Notes: generated by a model not told the origin, from the sequence alone. A stretch of DNA of 24,365 nucleotides from an uncultured Collinsella sp. (GCA_900542825.1 UQOY01000018.1:1-24365); one strand, 5' to 3'. Numbered from the stretch's first letter, positions 15,961 to 23,387 are shown. Translations and numbers: made by a program.

Positions 15961-15978
15961 CTATCCCACCATTCGATT

Positions 15979-16035
15979 GTCCGAGTTTTGACCAATTTGT
16001 ATTTCTAGATTAGTCCGAGTTTTGACTATCGTCAA
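15979..16035 (-). promoter_or_regulatory. Promoter and putative operators of the marR-ABC operon
   Basis: On the minus strand: -35 TTGACG (16030-16035), 17-nt spacer, -10 TAATCT (16007-16012). The plus-strand box GTCCGAGTTTTGAC occurs exactly twice, at 15979-15992 and 16013-16026. The second copy fills the promoter spacer and is flanked to form TAGTC-N8-GACTA. The first copy lies just downstream of the expected start site. A dimeric MarR protein bound at both would occlude RNA polymerase. Confidence 0.7.
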
Positions 16036-16077
16036 TACGCTCGATATATATGGCCAGTCTGCATCCCATATCGACAG

Positions 16078-16112
16078 AAAAAGACCGCCGGCGCGGGGGC
16101 GGCGCCAGCGGT
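16078..16112 (-). terminator. Rho-independent terminator of the small unknown gene
   Basis: An 11-bp GC-rich stem (16084-16094 with 16102-16112, one G.U pair) and a 7-nt loop. On the minus strand it is followed by CTTTTTCT (T-run at 16078-16082). It lies 28 nt past the stop of the gene at 16141. Confidence 0.88.
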
Positions 16113-16140
16113 CACGCGAGAATAGCGATGTATTTGCCCG

Positions 16141-16431
16141 TTAGGCAGCGACGGCCTCGTAGACCGTTGCGCCCGCAAAGCTGTCGTGCAGGCTTTTGCC
16201 GCAAATCCAAGGCAGCTCGACGACCTCGCAGACCGTGTTGACCAGCTCGGAGCAGTCGGTAAAGTGGCCCTTATCGTTGAGGGCCTCGCAATCCTGAACA
16301 CGCCAATAGCCATCGGTATGCGTGATGTAGTACTCGTGATCGTTGATCGACACGAAAGCGCGCGTCTTGGAACGCAGCAACTTCAGAAATCCTTCGAAGT
16401 CAGTCTCGACGACATCTCCAGCCTGGAACAT
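16141..16431 (-). CDS. Hypothetical small protein, 96 residues
   Basis: I do not recognise this protein. It is a soluble-looking, acidic 96-residue product with four cysteines (48, 60, 68, 77) and no signal peptide or membrane helix. The N-terminal part (AGDVVETDFEGFLKLL, then RAFVSINDHEYYITHTDGYWRVQDCE) suggests a small beta-rich fold. The gene call is well supported: a textbook GGAGG lies 8 nt before ATG 16431, a terminator follows, and the frame is clean. A longer start at 16461 is less likely. It stands alone between the marR operon and the divergent nitroreductase. Confidence 0.82.
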   Translation of the reverse strand: MFQAGDVVETDFEGFLKLLRSKTRAFVSINDHEYYITHTDGYWRVQDCEALNDKGHFTDCSELVNTVCEVVELPWICGKSLHDSFAGATVYEAVAA

Positions 16432-16466
16432 GATAGTTACCTCCTGGCCCAGCGCCACCACAGCGC

Positions 16467-16508
16467 ATTGATAAACGTTGGTACCCCTTTAGTAAAACCT
16501 TTATCAAT
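16467..16508 (-). promoter_or_regulatory. Possible promoter of the 96-residue protein with 9-bp inverted repeat
   Basis: ATTGATAAA (16467-16475) and TTTATCAAT (16500-16508) are exact reverse complements 24 nt apart. Between and within them, minus-strand boxes TTTACT (16491-16496) and TATCAA (16468-16473) have a 17-nt spacing, so the repeat arms would flank the promoter. Suggestive of a regulator site. The rest of 16509-16726 shows no further gene and only weak promoter-like sequences for the nitroreductase. Confidence 0.4.
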
Positions 16509-16726
16509 GGATATGCGCCCATGTTTTAGGCAAGTGGTAAAAAACCGCAGGATAGACGGGATAAAACGTTTAACCATCTCATTAGCTTCTCACATTCTTG
16601 CCGCAGTTTTATGCAAGCCGTCTTCCCCGATTGGTGCCCATTGCTGTTTGGGACCCTCTGCGCGATTACGGCTACGGCACGACGGGTAAGAACGGAGCAT
16701 CTGCAACGTCATCGCTAGGAGAACCT

Positions 16727-17248
16727 ATGGAGACCATCGAAGCGCTCATCCATCGCCGTAGCTGCCGCAACTACAGCGATCGCCCCGTCGAAGCCGAAAA
16801 GCTCGCACGCATTATCGAGGCAGGCCAGTACGCGCCCAGCGGCATGGGCCGCCAGCCGGTGACGTTTGTCGCCGTTACCGACCCCGCGACCGTCGAGCGC
16901 CTCTCGCAGCTCAATGCGCAAGTCATGGGCAGCAACGGCGACCCCTTCTACGGTGCCAAAACGGTTGTGGTGGTACTGGTCGACCGCAGCGTGCCCACGC
17001 ATCTGGAAGACGGTTCGCTTGCCATGGGCAACCTGCTCAATGCTGCCTATGCGCTGGGCGTTGATTCGTGCTGGATTCATCGCGCCCACGAGGTTTTCGA
17101 TTCGCCCGAGGGTCTCGAACTGCTGGCCAGCTGGGGTCTGCCCGCCGATGGAAGCCTGCGCGGCGTCGGCAACTGCATTCTGGGCTATGCCGAGGACGTG
17201 CTTCCCGAGGCCAAGCCCCGCCGCGACAACGTGGTGTATGTAATGTAG
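16727..17248 (+). CDS. Nitroreductase family protein
   Basis: A 173-residue FMN-dependent nitroreductase-fold enzyme, expected to reduce quinone- or nitro-type substrates with NAD(P)H in the cytoplasm. The N-terminal IHRRSCRNYSDRPV segment has the Arg residues that hold the FMN phosphate. APSGMGRQP and the GDPFYGAKTVVVVL region follow as in the family, and GVGNCILGYAED near the C-terminus matches the loop that closes the FMN site. GGAG lies 6 nt before ATG 16727. An open frame continues upstream to 16598 but has no ribosome site. The substrate is not predictable. Confidence 0.9.
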   Translation: METIEALIHRRSCRNYSDRPVEAEKLARIIEAGQYAPSGMGRQPVTFVAVTDPATVERLSQLNAQVMGSNGDPFYGAKTVVVVLVDRSVPTHLEDGSLAMGNLLNAAYALGVDSCWIHRAHEVFDSPEGLELLASWGLPADGSLRGVGNCILGYAEDVLPEAKPRRDNVVYVM

Positions 17249-17253
17249 GAAGG

Positions 17254-17277
17254 TCCGCCGTTCGGTAGAACGGCGGA
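17254..17277. terminator. Bidirectional terminator hairpin
   Basis: Perfect 10-bp stem TCCGCCGTTC/GAACGGCGGA with loop GGTA. It is placed between the convergent nitroreductase and LCP genes, 6 nt from each end. T-runs are poor on both strands. Confidence 0.65.
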
Positions 17278-17282
17278 ACAAT

Positions 17283-18560
17283 CTAGTCGACAGGATGATA
17301 GAACGTATCGACGACCGTCTGCTTTACGTTGTCTTGGTCCAGGTAGAACTCGGCAAAGGTGTCGCCCTGCTGCATGGTGCCCTGCAGCGTCACGACATCA
17401 AACGAGGTCAGGCCGTGCTCGAGCATCGTGGTCGCCAGGTAGCTAAACTCATCGAGACCCAAATTGGTCCACGTATAGTCGCCCATCGTCTGGTACAAGT
17501 TGATCAGCACGGCCGGATTGCTCTTGGCGCTGTTGAGCACCTTGGCCGCGAACGCCTGCACATAGCTCACCTGACGCGCCGTACGATCGAGCGACGAGGT
17601 CAGCTCCGTGGTATCGCGCCACTGCACGTACTTCTCGGCCGAGGTTCCAAACAGCGTCGTCTCCTGCCCCTCAACCGCTGCCGTGCCCGGCACGGTCTGT
17701 GTCGGCACGAGCGTCACGCCGCCAATAGAATCATTGATAGGCGCCACACCCTCAATGTTGAGCGTGTAGTAATAGTCGACCGGAATGTTGTCGAGCACAC
17801 GCGAAGCGGCAGCGGCCGTCAGCGCCGAGGAATTGTCGCCGTCGGTGCCATAGGCAAACTGCAGGCACAGCTGCTCGGTCACCTGGCCGGCAAATGACCC
17901 ATTGGAATATGTGTCCACGGCAACCATGCTATCGCGCGGGATAACAATGCCGCGTGCCTCACCCGTATCAGTATTGAGCGCCACAACCATCACGGTATCG
18001 GACTGGCCCTTCTGGGTACCGTCATCGTTATTGCGGCCATCAAAGCCGATAAACGCCACCGTGGCCATATGCTTGTTGAGCGCATACTTCTTGCCGTTAT
18101 AGGTAATGGTGTCGCCCTTGGCCTTAATGACCTTCTGGGTCTTTTCCTCAATCTTCTTTTTGCCTTGGTTCACGCTGTGATTCACAAAGCCCCAGCCGGC
18201 AGCAGCAACCGCACCAATCACGAGCAGTACGATCAGCAGCGTGCGGATACGGCGACGGCGCTTGATGCGCTTAATCGACTCTTTAGAGCGTCGACGACGC
18301 TGAGGTCCCGCCTCATCAAGCGAAGGCCACTCTGCCTCATCAACAGGCTGCGCCGCAGCTTCATCAGTCTTTGCCGATGCGTCGGACGGAGCCTCGGCCT
18401 TGCTCTGGGATTTTTCGTCAGGTTGAGGCGTCGGGGTGCCTTTGGTCTCCCATTGAGGCTCGACAGGCTCCGCCACATCCTGAACCTGCTGCTCGGAATT
18501 GTTTACTTGATTTTCGTCGGGATCCACCGCATCGATAAAGTGCTTGCCACGGGGGTTCAT
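17283..18560 (-). CDS. LytR-CpsA-Psr (LCP) family protein
   Basis: A 425-residue membrane-anchored LCP protein. The N-terminal 90 residues are polar and Pro/Glu/Ala-rich, then a basic stretch (RRRRSKESIKRIKRRRR) precedes one transmembrane helix (about 106-126), and the catalytic domain is outside. LCP proteins move polyisoprenoid-linked glycopolymers onto peptidoglycan or surface proteins. Conserved elements are GFDGRNNDDG...GQSDT (172-189), IPRDS (207-211), WRD (314-316) and DRTARQ (325-330), which supply the acidic and Arg residues for the lipid pyrophosphate. The family's usual spacing of the last two motifs is shifted. The ribosome site GGAG lies within the end of the sortase gene, 2 nt upstream, so the two are co-transcribed. 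Confidence 0.92.
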   Translation of the reverse strand: MNPRGKHFIDAVDPDENQVNNSEQQVQDVAEPVEPQWETKGTPTPQPDEKSQSKAEAPSDASAKTDEAAAQPVDEAEWPSLDEAGPQRRRRSKESIKRIKRRRRIRTLLIVLLVIGAVAAAGWGFVNHSVNQGKKKIEEKTQKVIKAKGDTITYNGKKYALNKHMATVAFIGFDGRNNDDGTQKGQSDTVMVVALNTDTGEARGIVIPRDSMVAVDTYSNGSFAGQVTEQLCLQFAYGTDGDNSSALTAAAASRVLDNIPVDYYYTLNIEGVAPINDSIGGVTLVPTQTVPGTAAVEGQETTLFGTSAEKYVQWRDTTELTSSLDRTARQVSYVQAFAAKVLNSAKSNPAVLINLYQTMGDYTWTNLGLDEFSYLATTMLEHGLTSFDVVTLQGTMQQGDTFAEFYLDQDNVKQTVVDTFYHPVD

Positions 18561-18562
18561 GA

Positions 18563-19381
18563 CTATTTTGTCTCCTGGTCGCTTGTTAACACACCGCTGA
18601 CAATATAGCGCGAATTGCCCTGCGAGCTATCGAGCATGCAGGTGCTCAACTGCACAATCTTACTATCTGCATCAAGTGTCACGCCGTCACGTACATTTTT
18701 GAGCAATGCGTCCGGATTACAGACCGAATTAAAGTAGTCCTGGCGCACGGCGGGATCGGCAAAGTTAAACGAGTTGAGGATGTGGCGGTCGTCATACTGG
18801 TAAGCCGAGACAATCTTGTACTTCAAGATATGGCCGGGCGTGTAGATGAAGAACTCGGTATTCTCGTTAAAGAAGTCCGCATCCTCAAAGTTATGCAAGT
18901 TGTGGAACACGCCACCGTTCACATGTCCGTAGACCACCGTCACGGGATCGCTAAAGTCGCGGGCATTGGCCATCTGGCTAAACGCGGTGCCGTAGGGGTC
19001 GTACTTGCCATCCTTGTCGTGGTCCAGATAAAACAGGTCGTCCGTCGTGCTCTGCAGCAAGGGCGTGTTGATATCCGCACCCGGAATGTAGAGCCACGCA
19101 TAGATATCAGCATTCTCTTGAATGAGCGGAGCGAAGTCGATGGGGTTGTCCGGCAGCTCCTTGCCCTTTGATTCGACCTTCGTGGCGGGCTTGCCTGTTG
19201 CACTCATCTCCTCGGCGCGCTGCTGCTCTAGATGATTCATATAGAGCACGTAGCCGCCGCAGCCGACTGCGACCAGCAACAACACTACGAAAACGCCCTT
19301 GAGTATCGTGGCGCGACGCTTTTTGTCCGAGTCGCCCATATGCTTAACTTCCATATGCTTGCCCTGCGGCTGCTGTGCCAT
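18563..19381 (-). CDS. srtB: Class B sortase
   Basis: A 272-residue transpeptidase anchored by an N-terminal membrane helix (about 27-48). It cuts sorting signals of secreted proteins and links them to the cell wall. The catalytic triad is visible: His153 in VVYGHVNGG, Cys248 in VQLSTC and Arg258 in GNSRYIVSG. The long helical insertion before the Cys strand is typical of class B. AGGGA lies 5-6 nt before ATG 19381, and internal ATGs are less likely. The next gene upstream encodes a protein with an SPATG sorting signal, and the LCP gene follows 2 nt downstream. Clostridioides difficile SrtB is known to accept (S/P)PxTG signals, which fits. Confidence 0.94.
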   Translation of the reverse strand: MAQQPQGKHMEVKHMGDSDKKRRATILKGVFVVLLLVAVGCGGYVLYMNHLEQQRAEEMSATGKPATKVESKGKELPDNPIDFAPLIQENADIYAWLYIPGADINTPLLQSTTDDLFYLDHDKDGKYDPYGTAFSQMANARDFSDPVTVVYGHVNGGVFHNLHNFEDADFFNENTEFFIYTPGHILKYKIVSAYQYDDRHILNSFNFADPAVRQDYFNSVCNPDALLKNVRDGVTLDADSKIVQLSTCMLDSSQGNSRYIVSGVLTSDQETK

Positions 19382-19408
19382 GGTGTTCCCTTACCCTGTA
19401 AATCGGCC

Positions 19409-19438
19409 AAAAAAAGGACCCGCACAAGTACGGGTCCT
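19409..19438 (-). terminator. Strong terminator between the surface protein and the sortase
   Basis: Perfect 8-bp stem AGGACCCG/CGGGTCCT with an 8-nt loop, followed on the minus strand by seven T residues (19409-19415). It lies 30 nt after the surface protein stop and 28 nt before the sortase ATG. The sortase-LCP pair must therefore use readthrough or a promoter overlapping this hairpin. Confidence 0.92.
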
Positions 19439-19467
19439 CAAATCTTACGGTTGGAACCGTATGCGTG

Positions 19468-20031
19468 CTAGTTGTTCTTGCGAAGAGCAACAAAAGCGCA
19501 AGCGGCACCAGCGGCGGCAACAGCAGCCACGGCGGCAACAGCGGTGGTGTTCACGCCGGTAGCCGGGGACTTAGAACCGTTGTCGGTGGTAGCAGCACCA
19601 GCGGCGGTCTTCTCAGCCACGATGGTGTAGATGGAGAGCTTGGTGACCTTAAAGGTAACATTGCCGTTGTTGTCGGCGGTGAGGTTCAGGGTCTCCTTGC
19701 TACCGTCGTTGTGCTGGACATAGACGGTGACCTTGGCGCCGGCGTAGGCCTTGCCGAGGGTGAAGGTGACGGTCAGCGGGTTGGACTCAGAAACAGTGCC
19801 CTCGACGGTCTCGTTGATCTCGAAGGAAGCTACCACGTTAGCGCCGGCAGGGGTGCCCTCGGCGTACTTGGTGGTGGACGCAACCTTGACGTTGGCGTTG
19901 TTGACGCTCGCGGTCACGTTGTTGGCGCCGGTGGCGGTGGTGTTGGCCGGGCTCGGTGCGGCGAAAGCGGCCACGGGCAGAGCCAGGGCAAGAGCGAGAA
20001 CGCTCAGTGCTGCCATGAATCTCTTCTTCAT
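19468..20031 (-). CDS. Secreted surface protein with SPATG sorting signal
   Basis: A 187-residue Ala/Thr/Val-rich precursor. Residues 1-25 are a signal peptide (MKKRF, hydrophobic core, cleavage near AFA). The mature part is a single beta-rich domain ending in LSIYTIVAEK, like small Ig-fold or stalk domains. The C-terminus is a complete cell-wall sorting signal: SPATG (155-159), a hydrophobic stretch (160-182) and the tail RKNN. It is probably the substrate of the neighbouring class B sortase. GAGGAG stands 8 nt before the ATG. The separate strong terminator suggests it is made in larger amounts than the sortase. The binding partner is unknown. Confidence 0.92.
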   Translation of the reverse strand: MKKRFMAALSVLALALALPVAAFAAPSPANTTATGANNVTASVNNANVKVASTTKYAEGTPAGANVVASFEINETVEGTVSESNPLTVTFTLGKAYAGAKVTVYVQHNDGSKETLNLTADNNGNVTFKVTKLSIYTIVAEKTAAGAATTDNGSKSPATGVNTTAVAAVAAVAAAGAACAFVALRKNN

Positions 20032-20078
20032 GTTAGGTACTCCTCAACTTGCAGCTTGCAGATTTTTAAGTGCTTAGT

Positions 20079-20084
20079 AGTATA
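20079..20084 (-). promoter_or_regulatory. -10 box of the SPATG protein gene
   Basis: TATACT on the minus strand 48 nt upstream of the start codon. No -35 with good match at 16-18 nt. A tandem CTTGCAG repeat lies in the 5' leader. Confidence 0.45.
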
Positions 20085-20198
20085 GCCCTTTTCCGTAAAT
20101 TGTGACCAAAGAACTCTACAAGAAACGCTTTTGTAGTTTTTTGTTCGCTTATAGCCCCAAACGGCACCTCGCTGTGACGATTTTATGTTCCGTCAGGT

Positions 20199-20780
20199 CT
20201 ATGTCGTTTGATTTGGAGCCGAATTCACCCCGCCATCGCTCGTCTGTGCCGCTCCCTCTGCTTTTTGCTCGCCTTCATCCTTTTGAGCATCGGCAATGGT
20301 AGCAGCGACTGCGACCATGCCGCGCTGGGGCGCCACACCCGTCTGGTCTCGTGCGCCTTCAACAAGCTCCGTGCCAACATGCGCAAGTTCGGGCGATTTG
20401 AACATCGCGCCCAGACTCGCGCCGTCGCCGGCATATCCGAGCGCCGCGAGCGCGATGACGATTATCGCGGCAACGACCACGATCGGCACATAACGATGCC
20501 AGCCTGCGGGATTGAGGCCGCTACGGCGAGCAGCGCCACGGCTAATGTAGCCGAGCGTTCCATCGTGCTTGAGCTTTGAGCCCACCACGCGCCTTCGTCC
20601 CCACAACGAGGACTCGGCCTGCATGGCCAAGCGAGCGCTTGCCGAAGGATAGCCATATTTTGTGCGCTTGAACGAGCCGTCGAACCCCGAGGCGCTTTTG
20701 CCCCACGTCCGCGAAGTCGTACGCCGGCCGACCGGCGCCGCACTTCGCTTTGTTCGGTTCGTTTTTGAAGTCTCCGCCAT
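20199..20780 (-). CDS. Hypothetical single-pass membrane protein
   Basis: I do not recognise a family. The 193-residue product has a strongly basic N-terminal half (Arg/Lys/Ser-rich, residues 1-97), one clear transmembrane helix (98-117) and an Ala/Glu/Gln-rich C-terminal part without Cys. The charge pattern suggests the N-terminus stays in the cytoplasm. ATG at 20780 follows GGGGGAG by only one base, which is tight; GTG starts at 20792 or 20834 are possible. It sits between the sortase module and the regulator gene, on the same strand, with no clear terminator on either side. Confidence 0.65.
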   Translation of the reverse strand: MAETSKTNRTKRSAAPVGRRTTSRTWGKSASGFDGSFKRTKYGYPSASARLAMQAESSLWGRRRVVGSKLKHDGTLGYISRGAARRSGLNPAGWHRYVPIVVVAAIIVIALAALGYAGDGASLGAMFKSPELAHVGTELVEGARDQTGVAPQRGMVAVAATIADAQKDEGEQKAEGAAQTSDGGVNSAPNQTT

Positions 20781-20863
20781 ACTCCCCCGCACGCCGTAAC
20801 ACAATCGAAACAATGCTTCTTTGGACTGTATCACACGCGCCGCACGCGGTCACGGCGCCTCGC

Positions 20864-22111
20864 TCAGCGGTCGTTGTCTTTCAGCAGGCGCCATAAAGTC
20901 GTGCGGCTTATACCGAGCACCTCTGCCGCACGTGTCCTGTTGCCGTGAAGGTGCTGCAGGACCAACCGTGCGACATCGCGCTCGGTATCGGCCAGGGGAC
21001 GCAAGATATACAAATCGCTTTCGAGCGCCGGGGCGCCAAAGGTCGCGGTCTTGATAACGTCCTCCTGGGCAAGCACCTCTTTCGCCACGGCACGCTCCAC
21101 CGTACCCGCCCCCACTAATATATAGAGTCGTTCCGATACTTCGCGCAGCTGCAGGTAATTGCGGGGCCAACGGTACGCATCGAGCGTCTCTGCCGCGGCG
21201 GCGGACAACATGGGGGCACCCGTCTTAAACATATCTGCCAGATACTTCAGATAGCACGCAGTCTTTTTCGACGCGCCACCCTGCTCGGCAATCGCCGGCG
21301 CCACGCTCACTGCACATGCCAAGCGCTCGGTCACAAAGGCGGCCTGGTCGCTTTCGCCACCACCCGGCATATCGTTTGCCGTCAACACCACATGGCAACG
21401 AGTTGCGAGCGCCGTGTCGATCATTGCGGACACGAGCTCGCGCAGGCGTTGGGGACCAACGGCATGCCAGCCGCTCACGCAAAGCGTCAGCCCCGTTTGG
21501 AAAAGCGGCGATTCGGAACTTTTAAGCAGATGGCGCCAGCCGCGATCCGTAAGCTCATCGAGTGCAACGAACACAAAGGGCTGATCGGCATAGGGTCCAT
21601 CCAGGTACAGGCGTTTTGCAATCTGGTCCTGCCCCGCGCCCAGTTCACCCTCAAGCATAAGGGGCACCCCGCGTGCGTAACTCTCCCGTACGGGGGCAGC
21701 GACCGCCGCCGCGTCTTCGACGATACCGTACGCGCTCGACTCGTAACGAGCCTCGACTTCGTCGGCATTGAGCCACTCGATGCCCGCATGCGCAGCGGCG
21801 GCGCGCACCTCATGCGCCACGACTACCCAAAGCGCCCCGTGCTCCTTGGCCGTCGGGCGCACCGTCAAGCTCAACCGCACGCCCTCGTGGCCCATCACCA
21901 GGCGCGCCCCATCGCCCACGCGAGCGAGACGCTCGGAAACAAAAGCAGCGATATCCTGCTCGAGTACAGCGTCACTCATAGTCGAGATCACAACACCACC
22001 GCGCTCGTCGATTGCCAGCGCCGATGCTCCGGCTGCGGACAATGCCTCGATCAGAATCTGCAGCTTGGCATCGCTGTCCATGGTTCGCCCCGTCTCCAGC
22101 CGCGGCCCCAT
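20864..22111 (-). CDS. NtrC/PrpR-like regulator with degenerate AAA+ domain
   Basis: A protein of up to 415 residues with an N-terminal sensory region (1-125), a central domain laid out like the AAA+ module of NtrC-type activators (about 130-345), and a C-terminal Fis-type helix-turn-helix (GNRTRAAEVLGISRTTLWRL, 390-409). The WPRNYLQLREVSERLYIL segment matches the WPGNVREL landmark. The ATPase is dead: the Walker A position reads GELGAGQD (155-162) with Gln for Lys, the Walker B acidic pair is missing (LTLCVSGW), and no GAFTGA loop exists. It therefore probably does not activate sigma-54 and may act as a plain repressor or activator. ATG 22081 is a good alternative start. Neighbour of a YeiH-type transporter. 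Confidence 0.88.
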   Translation of the reverse strand: MGPRLETGRTMDSDAKLQILIEALSAAGASALAIDERGGVVISTMSDAVLEQDIAAFVSERLARVGDGARLVMGHEGVRLSLTVRPTAKEHGALWVVVAHEVRAAAAHAGIEWLNADEVEARYESSAYGIVEDAAAVAAPVRESYARGVPLMLEGELGAGQDQIAKRLYLDGPYADQPFVFVALDELTDRGWRHLLKSSESPLFQTGLTLCVSGWHAVGPQRLRELVSAMIDTALATRCHVVLTANDMPGGGESDQAAFVTERLACAVSVAPAIAEQGGASKKTACYLKYLADMFKTGAPMLSAAAAETLDAYRWPRNYLQLREVSERLYILVGAGTVERAVAKEVLAQEDVIKTATFGAPALESDLYILRPLADTERDVARLVLQHLHGNRTRAAEVLGISRTTLWRLLKDNDR

Positions 22112-22130
22112 CTGAGACCCGGCATCTCAA

Positions 22131-22170
22131 GTGTTTCAAAATTGAACGATAATGTTCACCAAACACTATA
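22131..22170 (-). promoter_or_regulatory. Promoter and nested palindrome of the NtrC-like regulator gene
   Basis: TATAGT (22165-22170, minus strand) is a good -10 box. Around the predicted start site lie GTGTTT (22131-22136), TGAAC (22143-22147), GTTCA (22154-22158) and AAACAC (22161-22166). The inner pair forms TGAAC-N6-GTTCA and the outer pair GTGTTT/AAACAC. Fis-type regulators bind such dyads, so autoregulation is likely. Confidence 0.5.
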
Positions 22171-22172
22171 GG

Positions 22173-22305
22173 GCCTGCGGTGCCTTCTTGCGAATATATG
22201 AATTGCCCCGCATCGCCATCCTGGCGGGGCGATAAGAGCTCTTCGGGACCTATCAACCTGCGGACAAGCCATACCCGCAAGAGCTCCTATCGCTCCACCG
22301 CAGGC
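22173..22305. other. Nested inverted repeats, candidate structured RNA or terminator
   Basis: Three nested dyads: GCCTGCGGTG/CACCGCAGGC (22173-22182 with 22296-22305), a 15-bp arm with one mismatch (22229-22243 with 22279-22293, extended by CGGG/CCCG), and GCCCCGC/GCGGGGC (22205-22211 with 22224-22230). It lies in the 3' region of the YeiH-type gene and just upstream of the regulator promoter. No riboswitch consensus is recognised and no T-tract follows. Confidence 0.6.
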
Positions 22306-22352
22306 ATGCGCTCGCCAGCACGCAGCCCGCAGCACACAAATCAGCTGCTTCT

Positions 22353-23387
22353 CTACCAGATTCCCAGCACGTGCTGCATTCCCAAACTCATGCACGCAAT
22401 GCCAATCCAGCAGCAAAAGCCCAACGCGATGGGCTTTCCGCCCTTTTTGACCAGCTCGACGATATCGGTATTAAAGCCAATAGCCGCCATGGCCATCACG
22501 ATAAAGAACTTCGACAGCTCCTTGATGGGCGCCGTAATGGACGTGGGAAGCTGAAGCACCGTGGTGATTACGCTCGCCAGCACAAAGAACAGCACAAACA
22601 TGGGAAACGCGCGTTTAAGCGAGAACGTGCTTTTAGCGTCGCCGCCGGCCTTGCGCGCCAGATGCATCTGCCAGCATGCGAGAGCCAACGTAATGGGAAT
22701 AATGGCCAGCGTCCTGGTGAGCTTAACCACTGTGGCGCTTTCGAGCACATTGGCGCCGGGATGCATACTGTCCCAGGCGCTCGCCGCAGCCGTTACCGAC
22801 GAGGTGTCGTTGATGGCGGTGCCGGCAAACAGGCCAAAGCCCTCGTTGGTCAGCCCGAGCATGCCGCCGAGCGTCGGAAACACGAGCGCCGCGATAACGT
22901 TAAACAGGAAGATGACCGAAATAGCCTGGGCGATCTCGCGATCGTCGGCATCGATGACGGGTGCGGTCGCGGCGATGGCAGAACCGCCGCAAATCGACGA
23001 ACCCACACCCACAAGCGTCGCGATCTTGCCCGGCACGTTCATAACGCGGCAGAGCACGAAAGCGATGACAAGCGAGGTCGAGATCGTCGCCACGATAATC
23101 GGCAGCGACTGAGCGCCTTTGGACAGAATCTGCGAGAGGTTCATGCCAAAGCCAAGCAGGATTACCGCGTACTGCAAGACTTTTTTAGACGTATAGGTGA
23201 CACCGGCGGCGAGCTGTTCGCGACGATTCTTGGGAAAGACGAGTGCCAGGACCATGCCAAAGAGGATGGCAAACACCGGACCACCGACCACCTCAATCTG
23301 TTTGCCGAGTAACGTCGCGGGGATGGCGACGATCAGGCAGAACAAGACGCCCTTCCAGCGCTCGCGTACGATATTCGCCAGTTGCAT
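22353..23387 (-). CDS. YeiH/UPF0324 family membrane protein (putative sulfate-type exporter)
   Basis: A 344-residue polytopic membrane protein of the YeiH/Cons_hypoth698 family, with about ten hydrophobic segments. The diagnostic motifs GSSICGGSAIAATAPVI (about 129-145) and AGTAINDTSSVTAAA (about 188-202) are present. Members are annotated as putative sulfate or sulfonate exporters, but transport has hardly been tested. AAGGA lies 7 nt before ATG 23387. It is flanked by two regulator genes, one downstream on the same strand and one divergent, so expression is probably controlled by a small-molecule signal. Confidence 0.92.
   Translation of the reverse strand: MQLANIVRERWKGVLFCLIVAIPATLLGKQIEVVGGPVFAILFGMVLALVFPKNRREQLAAGVTYTSKKVLQYAVILLGFGMNLSQILSKGAQSLPIIVATISTSLVIAFVLCRVMNVPGKIATLVGVGSSICGGSAIAATAPVIDADDREIAQAISVIFLFNVIAALVFPTLGGMLGLTNEGFGLFAGTAINDTSSVTAAASAWDSMHPGANVLESATVVKLTRTLAIIPITLALACWQMHLARKAGGDAKSTFSLKRAFPMFVLFFVLASVITTVLQLPTSITAPIKELSKFFIVMAMAAIGFNTDIVELVKKGGKPIALGFCCWIGIACMSLGMQHVLGIW

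Noticed and set aside
16600..16726. FMN riboswitch before the nitroreductase
   Set aside because: The conserved FMN aptamer blocks are not present in this stretch.
20116..20142. Plus-strand hairpin CTACAA/TTGTAG followed by six T
   Set aside because: It looks like a weak terminator for plus-strand transcription, but no plus-strand gene lies upstream, so it is kept out of the feature list.
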